A stretch of 64,000 bases of DNA from Candidatus Villigracilis saccharophilus (GCA_016709305.1 JADJNA010000008.1:1-64000), one strand, 5' to 3'; shown: positions 43,079-52,388, counted from the first letter of the stretch. Numbers and translations are program-made. The notes: generated from the letters alone by a model not told the origin.

Positions 43079-44845
43079 ATGAAAAGAGTTAGAAATACGA
43101 TCTTTGTATTTACCATCATATTGACATTTATCCTGTCGGCTTGCGCCGCGCCGACTCCGCTGGTTGTTGTGGTCACTGCCACGCCTTTACCGCCCACCGA
43201 GGCGCCGTTGGTAGAGGCCTCTCCAACCACAGCTCCGCCCGTGGTGACGGTAGCCCTTGCTGGTCCACAGGCTGGCGCGAGTATGAAGTGGATTGACGGA
43301 AGTATGTTGAATTATGTGGCCCCCTCAGACTTCAAGATGGGTTATGGTGGTTTTGATGCTCCCGAACACACGGTCACACTCGATGGGTATTGGATTTATC
43401 AGACCAAGGTGACCAATCGCATGTTCGCTCAGTGCGTGGCGGTCGGACAATGCACAGCCCCCTCCCAGGAATTAGGCGGTTCAGTTTTTAATAACCCGGT
43501 CTTTGCCAATCATCCTGTTGTCGGTGTCACATGGGATCAAGCGCAGGGATATTGCTCCTGGGCGCAGGGGCGGCTGCCCACAGAAGCGGAATGGGAAAAA
43601 GCTGCGCGCGGCACGAATGGTAATGTCTATCCGTGGGGCAGCAATGACCCTGTCTGTGATCTGCTCAATTTTGGATATTGCAGCGGAGTTACCTCGGAAG
43701 TGGATTCTTTCTCCGCGGGTGTCAGTCCCTATGGCTTGTATGACATGGCTGGTAACGTGTTCGAATGGGTGGGGGATTGGTATAGTGCCACATATTACAG
43801 TGAAGCACCTGCCTTGAACCCCGCAGGACCTCAAAGCGGGGAAACCCGTTCCATTCGCGGCAGTTCATTCGAGACCGGCGCGTTTGATCAGATTATTTCT
43901 GCTGTGCGGCATTTTGGCCCGCAGGGATATCATAACCGTGACCTTGGATTCCGCTGCGCGGTTCCAACTCCAAAACCGATCGCTCCATACTGCCAATTGG
44001 CCGCATTTATCCCTTCAAGTCAGCCGGTTGCTGAATCATGTGCGCTTCCGGAAGGCGTTGTCACCAATCAATATTGCTCAGCGGACGACAGCTACGCAAC
44101 CGTCCAGCTTTCCTTCGGCGCAGATTATGACGTGCGGGGAACTCAAATGCAATGTACTGAAGTGATCGAGAATGGGATACGCCTGCTCACCTGTCTTGGT
44201 CCGCGCGGCAAGGAGGCTACGAATGAGATCACGGTTTGTAACACTTCCTGCGGTAACACTGCGGATGTAACTGGATTAACTCCCACATGTGATGCGGGCT
44301 ATACTCTCGATCCTGCTACAGGAGCTTGTAATTACACCCCCATCGTCAGCCAGTTGAGCGTGGCTGGCTGCCCGGCCGGGTACAGCATTGCAGATAACGG
44401 TGGTCAACAGACCTGTGTGATCGCGACCGATGCGAATGGTCAATGCTCGGCGGGAATGTATTTCGACAGCCTTGCTGGCAGGTGTGTTCCCGCGGACGGC
44501 TCGGTGCAAACTCCCTACGGTATCGATAATTCGTCTCTGGCATTGCAGACCTACGCGGGATGCGCTGCGGGATACTCCTACAGCGATTCTTTCCAATGCT
44601 GCCAGGCGGTGACAGGTGGAACATACCCGGGTTGTAAACCGGGCTCCACGTTCAATTCGGATATCGGAGCCTGTTCCCCGGGGCTGACCGAACTGAGTGG
44701 CCCAGGCTGCGTCACAGTTCGCGTGAATACGCTGAAATGCAGTGAGCCCGTGGATGTGTGTGCGCCCATCTCCAAGGAAACGCTGTGCGTAGCTAAGGGT
44801 GTTTGTTCCTGGGATGAAAAAGCAACTGCGTGTAAGCCGAAATAG
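43079..44845 (+). CDS. SUMF1-fold lipoprotein with Cys-rich C-terminal half
   Basis: 588-residue lipoprotein (lipobox LSAC with Cys21). A Thr/Pro/Val-rich spacer (22-60) leads to a formylglycine-generating-enzyme-like domain (about 68-302): DFKMGYGGFDAPEHTVTLDG, QGRLPTEAEWEKAARG, YDMAGNVFEWVGDWY, RSIRGSSFETG, DLGFRCAV. The cysteines that catalyse sulfatase activation are not seen after the GSSF motif, so it is probably a binding rather than catalytic member. Residues 305-588 hold about 30 Cys in repeats such as CPAGYSI, CAAGYSY and CKPGSTF, likely disulfide-rich and outside the cell. A strong AAAGGAG site precedes the ATG. A paralogue follows. Confidence 0.8.
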   Translation: MKRVRNTIFVFTIILTFILSACAAPTPLVVVVTATPLPPTEAPLVEASPTTAPPVVTVALAGPQAGASMKWIDGSMLNYVAPSDFKMGYGGFDAPEHTVTLDGYWIYQTKVTNRMFAQCVAVGQCTAPSQELGGSVFNNPVFANHPVVGVTWDQAQGYCSWAQGRLPTEAEWEKAARGTNGNVYPWGSNDPVCDLLNFGYCSGVTSEVDSFSAGVSPYGLYDMAGNVFEWVGDWYSATYYSEAPALNPAGPQSGETRSIRGSSFETGAFDQIISAVRHFGPQGYHNRDLGFRCAVPTPKPIAPYCQLAAFIPSSQPVAESCALPEGVVTNQYCSADDSYATVQLSFGADYDVRGTQMQCTEVIENGIRLLTCLGPRGKEATNEITVCNTSCGNTADVTGLTPTCDAGYTLDPATGACNYTPIVSQLSVAGCPAGYSIADNGGQQTCVIATDANGQCSAGMYFDSLAGRCVPADGSVQTPYGIDNSSLALQTYAGCAAGYSYSDSFQCCQAVTGGTYPGCKPGSTFNSDIGACSPGLTELSGPGCVTVRVNTLKCSEPVDVCAPISKETLCVAKGVCSWDEKATACKPK

Positions 44846-44855
44846 TTTTCAGATC

Positions 44856-44895
44856 AAAGTCCCGCAGGTGTGTAAATGCCTGCGGGACTTTTTAT
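44856..44895 (+). terminator. Rho-independent terminator after the first SUMF1 lipoprotein
   Basis: AAAGTCCCGCAGG and CCTGCGGGACTTT pair across a 10-base loop, followed by TTATTTTTG. Confidence 0.85.
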
Positions 44896-44994
44896 TTTTG
44901 TAAGGAGCGTGTTAAAGTTCTGTTACATACTAAGAAAATAGTTGGGATGGGTTTATAATTTTTTTCATTTGAAGCATTGTTATCGGAGGGTCGA

Positions 44995-46660
44995 ATGAAA
45001 CGATCTTTGTTATTTTCCCGATCATGGCTGGTATATCTTTGATCATGTCAGCATGTAATTTGCCATTTGGCGCTGCGGCAACGCAGCCGACCGTGGCGCT
45101 AGTCACGGAAGCTCCAGCCACTGCTGAGGTTGTGACTGAACCGCCCGCGGTTGTTACAGATATTCCCACGGCAACCGAGGCTGCGCTTGTTACGATCAAC
45201 CTGGCCGGTCCTCCGATGGAATTGGGCTCAAAATATAAATATGTGGACGGTTCAATTTTGATAGCCGTGCCAGGCGGGGAGTTCATTATGGGGTACAACG
45301 CTTCCGACAATCCCATCCACAACGTTACCTTAAGTGATTTCTGGATATACAGCACCAAGGTCACCAATCAACAATATGCCCTATGTGTGCAGGCGGGAAA
45401 ATGCACACCTCCTGATCCATTAAATAATCCTGATTTTGAAGATCATCGCTTTGTTAATTTTCCTGTGACGGCCGTGAATCATACCCAAGCCGCAGAATAT
45501 TGTTCCTACGTGCATGGCCGCCTGCCAAGTGAAGCGGAGTGGGAAAAAACTGCGCGTGGACCCGAAGGGAATCTTTTTCCATGGGGTGATGAAGCCCCTG
45601 TTTGCGATCTGTTGAATTTTAAGTTTTGTGAGGGCAAGACCACCGCTGTTAATAATTACACCAATGGGATCAGTTACTATGGCGCGTTTGATATGTCTGG
45701 GAACGCGCGAATGGGTGGCCGATTGGTACAGTCCAACTTACTATAGCGAGGTCGCCGGTGGTTGACCCGTTAGGTCCGACGATCGGGGAGAAACGCTCCG
45801 TGCGCGGGAGCAGTTTTCAGGACAGCGCCGACCCATCAATCTCAGCGCATCGCTTTTCGCTCCTGCCAACCGGGAATCTAAATGATCTGGGATTTCGCTG
45901 TGTGGTGGAAGATCCGACCTATTTTGCGCCGATGTGCGAGCAATTGGGGTATATCGGGATGGGGCCTTTAGGCGAGCCTGCGAACTGCACCCCAGACATC
46001 AGATGCAATGATGTCAATATTTCGCAGGCGCCCAATTGCACGGGCAAGCCATATTACATTCCATATACAATCGTGACCTTCAGCCTTTCTGACACGCCGC
46101 CCGATGCGTGGACTTATGACGTGCCCGGCTGTTCAAGTCCGGTCGCGGGTGAGGCAAATAAATTCCAATGTGACCTTCCCGGTCCTTATACAGCCTCAGC
46201 GGAAGGATCCTGTGTGGACATGACTTCTTGTGTTTCTGACTGCGCGGCCAATTATGCGCGGGTCAAGGATACCTGTGTATGGGACGGGTCTAAAACGGGC
46301 GGGACAGCCTGTTTTGGCAATACCACTTATGATCCGCTCAACTCTTGTTGTTCTGCCGCGCCTGACAATGTGTTAAGTTTTGAACTTTGCCCGCCTGGAT
46401 TTTACCGCTTTGGTGATGCGTGTGTGATCTTCGCTGGAGTGATTGATAGTGAACTTCAAACTGTATTGTTCGATACCCAAAACTGTCATCCGCCGGTAAG
46501 AACAACGCCCAAACCAAATGACGATCCTGGCGGGGGATGTAAGACACCTCCGCAGGCTTGTGGCGGTCCCAACAATCCGTATTTGGCGTGGGATTCGACA
46601 TTGTGTTGTTGTGCGTATACAAGTCCAACTGCAGGCTCATTTTGCGTTACGACACCATAA
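44995..46660 (+). pseudogene. Second SUMF1-fold lipoprotein, several frameshifts
   Basis: Paralogue of the preceding gene. GGAGGG lies three bases before ATG 44995. Adding one A to the AAA run at 44998 joins it to the lipobox LIMSAC, then a TEAPATAEVV spacer and the SUMF1 domain (FIMGYNASDNPIHNVTLSDF, HGRLPSEAEWEKTARG). Near 45704-45709 two bases appear lost from a GC run (GNAREWVADWY is expected), and near 45755 a shift of one restores VDPLGPTIGEKRSVRGSSF. The corrected length is about 555 residues. The C-terminal part is again Cys-rich with Pro (PPGFYRFGDACV). Four faults in one gene leave both decay and assembly error open. Confidence 0.7.
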
Positions 46661-46682
46661 TAGTTAAATTCATCAACTCAAC

Positions 46683-46720
46683 AAACCAGCTTTGGAGTAA
46701 CCTTTCTGAAGCTGGTTTGT
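46683..46720 (+). terminator. Hairpin terminator after the second SUMF1 lipoprotein
   Basis: AACCAGCTT (46684) and AAGCTGGTT (to about 46717) pair around a 17-base loop, followed by TGTTCTATTT. The T-run is weak. Confidence 0.6.
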
Positions 46721-46888
46721 TCTATTTGGCATTGATTACACCCGACCCGTACTTTACAGATTCGCAAAGTGGATTGTAATTAACTCTAATTTAACTCTTG
46801 ATTTCGTTGTGAAATATGAAGCTAATCTTTATACTATATGAGTCGTTTAATTCAATCGTATTATCAAATCGTAAAAGGATGGTACAAA

Positions 46889-47464
46889 ATGAAAAAAATG
46901 AAATATGTAGGTTTGCTTTTATCCTTGTTTGCGACGCTTGTGAGTATTGCTGCCGCGCCTTTGGCTGGGACTGCTATTGCTTTGGTCGAGGTCCGCAATG
47001 ATGCTGGCGGCGGTATCATGTTCGTGTTCCGAGTGGAGGGACAATTCCCCAGGTCTGAGCTGAAGGGCTACGTACAAGTTCAGGGTGGGGATGGATATCC
47101 CGTCTATTGTGCGCAGGTGAGTGAAACCCAGGTGAATTGTTCCACTTCACGGAAAACCGCTGGACAGAATGTCTCTATCACATTTGGCGGAGCCACTTTT
47201 TGGGATCGTGTCCCTGAATCTCGACCTCAATACTGTTATAACGTCTGGGATTGGCCATTAGCATTTGGGAATGAGGGCGAGATAGTAGGGGCAGTAGGTT
47301 ACGAAGTACAAACCATCCATTGCCAGAATTCTCCCGCCAATTATGGCGATATAGTGGAGATTTACAACCCGGTTTGGGAGGGGACTTATACGTATGAGTT
47401 TTTGCCGGGTTGCGTTGGAATAGTTGAGGATGCGTACTGGTATGCATGTTTCTTTGCAAATTAG
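46889..47464 (+). CDS. Secreted protein of unknown function
   Basis: 191-residue protein with a signal peptide (MKKMKYVGLLLSLFATLVSI, cleavage probably after AIA or AAA near 20-31). The mature part is beta-rich with six Cys in spaced pairs (YCAQVSETQVNC, YCYNVWDW, HCQNSP, GCVGIVEDAYWYAC), suggesting disulfides in the envelope. No family was recognised. ATG 46889 is preferred: AAAGGATGG lies about ten bases upstream and the signal peptide starts there. It stands between the SUMF1 lipoproteins and the amidase and has its own terminator. Confidence 0.65.
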   Translation: MKKMKYVGLLLSLFATLVSIAAAPLAGTAIALVEVRNDAGGGIMFVFRVEGQFPRSELKGYVQVQGGDGYPVYCAQVSETQVNCSTSRKTAGQNVSITFGGATFWDRVPESRPQYCYNVWDWPLAFGNEGEIVGAVGYEVQTIHCQNSPANYGDIVEIYNPVWEGTYTYEFLPGCVGIVEDAYWYACFFAN

Positions 47465-47540
47465 CATCAATACTGTCCGGTAGAAAGGCTCGAAAACCAA
47501 GCGAGTATTAAGCAGCTGGTAATATCGCTGAATTACAAAA

Positions 47541-47575
47541 ACAGTCCCAGGGATTTCCTTGGGACTGTTTGATTT
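47541..47575 (+). terminator. Bidirectional hairpin terminator
   Basis: ACAGTCCCA and TGGGACTGT (47541-47568) pair around GGGATTTCCT, with TTTGATTTT after it on the plus strand and TTTTTGTAATT on the minus strand. It serves the secreted protein gene and the converging amidase gene. Confidence 0.75.
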
Positions 47576-47584
47576 TCCAGATTT

Positions 47585-48952
47585 TTACAAAGCGATTTTC
47601 GGTTTCATTTCATGCCATTGCGTGGCTTCCTGAAAAGCATAACCAGCCCGCAGCACCCCTGCTTCATTCCAGGCGCGCGAAACGATCTGCAAGCCAATGG
47701 GCAAGCCCACTTTTGTCAATCCACATGGGACCGAAATTGCGGGTAGGCCGGTCAGGTTGAAGGGCGCAGTGAATCGGGTCAATTGTCGGGCGCGTTCAAT
47801 GGCATTCTCTCCCTCCAATACAGGAGCGGGGATCGGAGTGGTGGGGAGCAGAAGTAGATCATATTCTTCGAATAACAACTCGCATTGTCTCATAACCTCG
47901 GCCTGGGTGCGCCTTGCGAGCGAATACTCGCTCGAGGTGAATGCCGCGCCTGTTTCGAGACGCAGGCGTACATCCGCGCCAAACCAATCCGGGTGCTCCT
48001 TCATGCGTTCGCGGTGAAATGCGGCACCGTCAGCCTGGGTCATGATCCCATTGGCAAGCGCCGCATCCTTTAGAAAGTCAGTATTGACCTCGATGATGGT
48101 TGCGCCTTGTTCTTTCAAAATTCGTGCAGCTTTGCCGGCAGCTTCTAAAACTTCCGAGTCTGCTTCAGCAATATAACTTCCAACTGCAAGACCGATCTTG
48201 AGTCCGCTCACGCCATCTTTGATATGTCCTGAAAAATCATCTGGTGCGGTTTTGCTGCTGGCCGGGTCGAGTTCATCATATCCGCTCATTACTTGGAGCA
48301 TCAGTGCCGCATCCTCAACCCTGCGTGTGAGCGGACCGGCATGATCGAGATTCCATGAAAGCGGAAGGATCCCGCGCAGGCTCACGCGTCCGTAGGTGGG
48401 TTTGAGTCCCACCACACCGCACAATGAGGCTGGGATGCGGATCGAGCCCCCCGTGTCTGTGCCGAGCGCTGCCAGCGCCATGCCTGTCGCGACAGCAACC
48501 GCGCTTCCGCCCGAGGAGCCGCCGGGAGTGCGCGTAATGTCCCAGGGATTTCTGCAAGCCCCAAAGTGCGGATTGTTATTGGTCACACCGAGCGCGATCT
48601 CATGCGTGTTGGTTTTGCCAATGATCTGCGCTCCAGCCTGTTTAATTTTTTGAACCACGAGGGCATCTTCCTGCGGGATATGGTCCGCAAAGAATTTTGA
48701 ACCAGAGGTGGATCGAATTCCCTTTGTTTCGTACAGGTCTTTGACCGCAATTGGAATTCCGTATAGTAAACCATTCCGTGTATCCGATGAAGGCAATGCT
48801 GCCTCGGACGGAATGACTGTGATGAAGGCATTCAACGTCGGGTTGAGTCTCTCAATTTGACGTTGGCAGTCTGCGGCGAGGTCTGAGGCGTGGGCAGGGT
48901 CGCTTTGGGCAATTTCGCGGTGATCGGTCAATGACAGGGATTCATGATTCAT
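47585..48952 (-). CDS. Amidase signature family protein (GatA-like)
   Basis: 455-residue amidase with the full Ser-Ser-Lys signature: K71 in GIPIAVKDLYETKG, cis-Ser near 146 in TPGGSSGGSAVAVATG, and nucleophile S169 in GTDTGGSIRIPAS. It is close to the GatA subunit of tRNA-dependent amidotransferase in layout, but gatB and gatC are not beside it and the C-terminal half is less typical. It is therefore labelled amidase rather than gatA. A minus-strand TATAAT lies ten bases upstream of the ATG and no ribosome site is seen, so the leader is very short. Cytosolic. Confidence 0.8.
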   Translation of the reverse strand: MNHESLSLTDHREIAQSDPAHASDLAADCQRQIERLNPTLNAFITVIPSEAALPSSDTRNGLLYGIPIAVKDLYETKGIRSTSGSKFFADHIPQEDALVVQKIKQAGAQIIGKTNTHEIALGVTNNNPHFGACRNPWDITRTPGGSSGGSAVAVATGMALAALGTDTGGSIRIPASLCGVVGLKPTYGRVSLRGILPLSWNLDHAGPLTRRVEDAALMLQVMSGYDELDPASSKTAPDDFSGHIKDGVSGLKIGLAVGSYIAEADSEVLEAAGKAARILKEQGATIIEVNTDFLKDAALANGIMTQADGAAFHRERMKEHPDWFGADVRLRLETGAAFTSSEYSLARRTQAEVMRQCELLFEEYDLLLLPTTPIPAPVLEGENAIERARQLTRFTAPFNLTGLPAISVPCGLTKVGLPIGLQIVSRAWNEAGVLRAGYAFQEATQWHEMKPKIAL

Positions 48953-48984
48953 AATGGCGCAGATTATATCCAGATTAGAAAGTT

Positions 48985-49013
48985 TTTACACGGTCTGTTC
49001 ATGCTGATATACT
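48985..49013 (+). promoter_or_regulatory. Promoter of the selenoprotein gene (leaderless)
   Basis: TTTACA (48985-48990) and TATACT (49008-49013) are separated by 17 bases. The ATG at 49020 is six bases after the -10, so transcription should begin at the start codon. No Shine-Dalgarno sequence. Confidence 0.6.
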
Positions 49014-49019
49014 ATTCAA

Positions 49020-49451
49020 ATGAAAAAGATTGCCCGCTTTCTGATCCTATCAATCATATTGATTGTGGTGATATTGACTTCAATTCAGGAAACCGATTCT
49101 CCGAGCGGATTTGTCGGATCTTCAGATTCGAGCATCGTCACGCCGTTGGCTGCGCAGCAAAAAAGTGACAGGATGCGCGGGCTTGTTTTTGTGGAATTTT
49201 TTGCCGGCCAGTGAACGGAATGCGCAGCCATGCAGCCCATCGTGAATGGGATCAAGAAACAATATAGAGCCTGTTTGAAAATGGAGCGGGTGAACTTAAA
49301 TTCAAAGACCCGCTGGCATGAATTGATCGGTCCGATCGGATCCCCGGAATTCGTTCTGCTCGACTTGTCCAATCAAATTATTCACCGCTGGATCGGGCTT
49401 ACAGAAAAAGAAGAGTTTACTCAAGTAATGAATTCAGTTTGCGGTAGTTAA
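49020..49451 (+). CDS. Membrane-anchored thioredoxin-like selenoprotein (in-frame UGA)
   Basis: 143 residues if the TGA at 49212-49214 is read as selenocysteine. An N-terminal helix (residues 4-22, ARFLILSIILIVVILTSI) anchors it with the domain outside. The thioredoxin-like core reads LVFVEFFAGQ-U-TECAAMQPIV, so Sec65 takes the place of the first Cys in CxxC, giving UxxC with C68. The cis-proline loop is visible as IGSPEFVLLD. Both flanks lie in one frame and form one domain. A SECIS-like hairpin follows the UGA, selA is present in the window, and a good promoter precedes the gene. Without Sec the product would be a 64-residue stub lacking the fold. It would escape ordinary gene callers. Confidence 0.8.
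49215..49250 (+). promoter_or_regulatory. Putative bacterial SECIS element
   Basis: After the UGA, CCCAT (49236-49240) pairs with ATGGG (49246-49250) around the loop CGTGA. The loop starts 27 bases after the UGA and has G as its second base. Both agree with the relaxed bacterial SECIS rule (loop 16-37 bases downstream, a G among its first two bases). The stem is short. Confidence 0.5.
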
Positions 49452-49455
49452 AATA

Positions 49456-49494
49456 AAACGGACCCTGAAGAAAAATCTTCAGGGTCCGTTTTTA
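49456..49494 (+). terminator. Rho-independent terminator after the selenoprotein gene
   Basis: AAAACGGACCCTGAAGA and TCTTCAGGGTCCGTTTTT pair almost perfectly, ending in a five-T run. The terminator directly follows the second half of the split frame, confirming that transcription continues past the UGA. Confidence 0.85.
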
Positions 49495-49506
49495 TGATCA
49501 ATTGAG

Positions 49507-51495
49507 TTAGAACAAGCCGACTACTTTACCGGTCTCAAGGTCGAGATCGACATCGTAGAATACCGGGCGTGTGGGTAAGCCTGGCATTGTGCGCATGTCA
49601 CCGAGGATCGGATACAGGAAGCCTGCACCAACGCTGGCGCGGATCTCGCGAATGCTGACGCGGAAGCCGGTTGGCGCGCCTTTCTTCGAGGCGTCGGTGC
49701 TGAACGAAAGATGGGTCTTCGCCATGCACATCGGGAGTTTATCGAAACCGAGGCGGGTGTAACGCGCGATCTGTTCCTCTGCTTCGGGGGAGTAATCCAC
49801 GCCGTCGGCACGATAGATCTCGCGGGCGATGGTTTCGATCTTCTCTTTGATGGTATCTTCCAACGGATAAAGGAATTGGAATTTGCTGGGTTTCTCCGCG
49901 GCTTTGATAACGGCTTCGGCAAGTTTCTTCGCGCCAGCGCCGCCATCAGCCCAATGGGTGGAGACGACCGCGTCCATCGCGCCCATCTTGAGTGCGGCTT
50001 CACGGACGAGTTCCACTTCAGCGGGTGTGTCTGTGGCAAAGGAGTTGACCGCAACGACAACATTCACGCCGTATTTGAGCGCATTCTGAACATGGCGTTC
50101 CAAATTGGGAAGGCCAGCGCGGAGCAGGTCAAGATTCTCGTCTGTGTATTCAGAGGCAAGCGGTTTGCCTGCAACGACCTTCGGTCCGCCGCCATGCATC
50201 TTGAGCGCGCGCACGGTGGCGACCATCACGACCACCTGCGGGATCAAGCCGGAGTAGCGGCATTTGATATCGAAGAATTTTTCCATGCCGATGTCTGCGC
50301 CGAAGCCGGATTCAGTGATGACATAATCTGCGAGTTTGAGCGCGATTTTATCTGCGATGATGGAGGATTGTCCGTGAGCGATATTGGCGAATGGTCCCGC
50401 GTGAACGAATGCGGGCGTGCCTTCGAGAGTCTGCATCAGGTTTGGTTTGATCGCGTCCTTCATCAGAACGGTCACTGCGCCAGCCACGCCTAGGTCTTCA
50501 GCGGTGACAGCTTCGCCGCGTTTGTTGGTCGCAACGACCATGTTGCCGAAGCGTTCGCGCATATCTTCGAGGGAGGAGGTCAACGCTAGAACGGCCATGA
50601 TCTCGGAAGCAACTGTGATGTCGTAGCCGGAGCGATGTTCATGACCGGCTTCATCCTTGCCCATGCCGACCTGTACTTCACGCCGGAAGCGGTCATTGAT
50701 CTCGATCACGCGCCGCCATGTCATGCTCGCTTCGTCAATGTCCAGGCGGGCCAAGAGCGAGCGTTGTTCAGTTGTGAGTTCGTTGGGATCGGTTTTGTTG
50801 ATGCCGAGTTTCTTCAATCGGCGTAACATGCTGGGAGAGAATCTGCGGTTGCCTTTCTTGTCGAGCGGGCAGAGCGCATTGAACAACTTTTCATCATCCT
50901 GCATCTTTTCGTGCATGACGCGCGCATCCAAAGCGGCAGCTGTTAAATTATGAGCAGCGGTGATGGCATGGATATCGCCTGTCAGATGCAGGTTGAAATC
51001 TTCCATAGGGATGATCTGCGAATATCCGCCACCGGCCGCGCCGCCCTTAATGCCAAATGTGGGGCCTTGTGATGGCTGGCGAATGGCGGTGATCACCTTC
51101 TTGCCTAACAGCGCGCCTAACGCCTGTGAAATGCCGACCGTGGTTGTGGTCTTGCCTTCGCCGAGCGGAGTGGGCGTGATGGCGGTTACATCAATATATT
51201 TGCCGTCTTTGCGATTCTTCAAACGGTCTAAAATTTCAAGTTTAACCTTGGCTTTGTACGGACCATATAATTCAAGTTCATTTTCGCGGATGCCCAACTC
51301 TGCGGCCACTTGTAAAATAGGCTTGAGTTTGGCGGCTTGCGCTATGTCGATGTCGGAGGGCACCGGGCGGACGAGTTTTAACTTCGTCGGTTTGAATGTG
51401 ACTTTGGCTTTTGCTGGGACGACTTTCTTTGCCGCTACTTTCGGTTTGGCTTTCGCCTTCACGGTTTTCTTTGTGATTTTTGTCTTGGTTGCCAT
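49507..51495 (-). CDS. fhs: Formate-tetrahydrofolate ligase with Lys-rich N-terminal tail
   Basis: 662-residue enzyme making 10-formyl-THF from formate, THF and ATP. P-loop TPTPLGEGKTTTTVGI at about 107-122; GPTFGIKGGAAGGGYSQ follows. The internal segment FSPSMLRRLKKLGINKTDPN then ARLDIDEASMTWRRV resembles the synthetase domain of eukaryotic C1-THF synthase. The usual bacterial protein has about 555 residues. The first 45 residues are a basic, repetitive tail (KKTVKAKAKPKVAAKK) reminiscent of histone-H1-like tails and unusual in this enzyme. It could bind nucleic acid or polyglutamyl folate, or be a harmless addition. GGAG precedes the ATG. Confidence 0.9.
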   Translation of the reverse strand: MATKTKITKKTVKAKAKPKVAAKKVVPAKAKVTFKPTKLKLVRPVPSDIDIAQAAKLKPILQVAAELGIRENELELYGPYKAKVKLEILDRLKNRKDGKYIDVTAITPTPLGEGKTTTTVGISQALGALLGKKVITAIRQPSQGPTFGIKGGAAGGGYSQIIPMEDFNLHLTGDIHAITAAHNLTAAALDARVMHEKMQDDEKLFNALCPLDKKGNRRFSPSMLRRLKKLGINKTDPNELTTEQRSLLARLDIDEASMTWRRVIEINDRFRREVQVGMGKDEAGHEHRSGYDITVASEIMAVLALTSSLEDMRERFGNMVVATNKRGEAVTAEDLGVAGAVTVLMKDAIKPNLMQTLEGTPAFVHAGPFANIAHGQSSIIADKIALKLADYVITESGFGADIGMEKFFDIKCRYSGLIPQVVVMVATVRALKMHGGGPKVVAGKPLASEYTDENLDLLRAGLPNLERHVQNALKYGVNVVVAVNSFATDTPAEVELVREAALKMGAMDAVVSTHWADGGAGAKKLAEAVIKAAEKPSKFQFLYPLEDTIKEKIETIAREIYRADGVDYSPEAEEQIARYTRLGFDKLPMCMAKTHLSFSTDASKKGAPTGFRVSIREIRASVGAGFLYPILGDMRTMPGLPTRPVFYDVDLDLETGKVVGLF

Positions 51496-51582
51496 AAAAT
51501 CTCCTTGTAGATTATATATAATCCAACGTGTCTATTATCCGATTTTTCACAAAAAAAGCAAGAGCGTTTCGTCACCTCTTTG

Positions 51583-52382
51583 TCACTCAATCAAGAGTGT
51601 GCCGACATTTTCTCCGTTCAATGCGCGGGTTAGGCTGCCTTGTTCCTCAGCCGAGAAGATCTGCACGCTCAAGCCTTTATTCTTTTTAACCAATTCAAGC
51701 ATTTCCTCTACTTTCGCCTTCATCCCGCCAGTGACATCGGTACTGGCTGATCCGCCGATCCCTGCACGCATCTTTTCATAATCTGACAACGGAATCTGTT
51801 TAACGAGCGTTGTCCTCGCTGGGAAATCCGCCCACACCCCGGCCTCGATCCCCGCCAGCAGGATGCGTGTAGGGGAGAACTCTTCCACCAGAAATGCAAA
51901 CACATCCTCGGTCGAAAGGATCGTCCCGCCTAAGGATTCATCGAAAGCCACATCACCATGTACAACAGGTAAAAGCTTCGCCTCTAATGCTTTGCGCATA
52001 GTCAGTATGTTGTGGGAGGTTACTTTCCTATTCTTTGAAACTAATGAGGAAGACGGATGCAGCGAGACGGCGGGCAGTCCAGCTTTAAAAGTGACTCGAT
52101 CACGTAACGGGTCAATTCTGCGGCTTGAAACTTGACTTCTGCGAAACCGTGCCATTGCTCGACCGTTTTGACTCCGTCGCGTGTGCCGTGTTTTTTGGCG
52201 GCAGTGTGTCCAAATGAGCCGGAACCATGCCCGAGGATCAGAAGCAGGTCCGGGTTTGAATCCAGAACCGTTTTGATTTCCAGAGCCAGTTCATTTAATT
52301 TTTTGAGCCGCGGGGTGTAGGGGATATCCTTATCGGTGATAAGCGATCCACCCAGTTTAAGGAAGACGATTTCATGGGTCAT
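51583..52382 (-). pseudogene. Isopentenyl phosphate kinase, one frameshift
   Basis: Amino-acid-kinase-fold enzyme that phosphorylates isopentenyl phosphate to IPP in the alternative mevalonate pathway, known in archaea and some Chloroflexota. N-terminal part: VFLKLGGSLITDKD and ILGHGSGSFGH with the family His. C-terminal part: KLLPVVHGDVAFD, GGTILSTEDVFAFL, SASTDVTGGMKAKVEEM. The two frames meet at 52084-52090, where CTTTTAAAGCTGG lacks one base; restoring it gives 266 residues, the family length. The ATG is six bases after a minus-strand TATAAT and lacks a ribosome site (leaderless). It is likely functional in the organism. Confidence 0.82.
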
Positions 52383-52388
52383 GCTCAC

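Noticed and set aside
47585..48952. gatA
   Set aside because: The signature fits, but gatB and gatC are absent nearby, and many stand-alone amidases share it.
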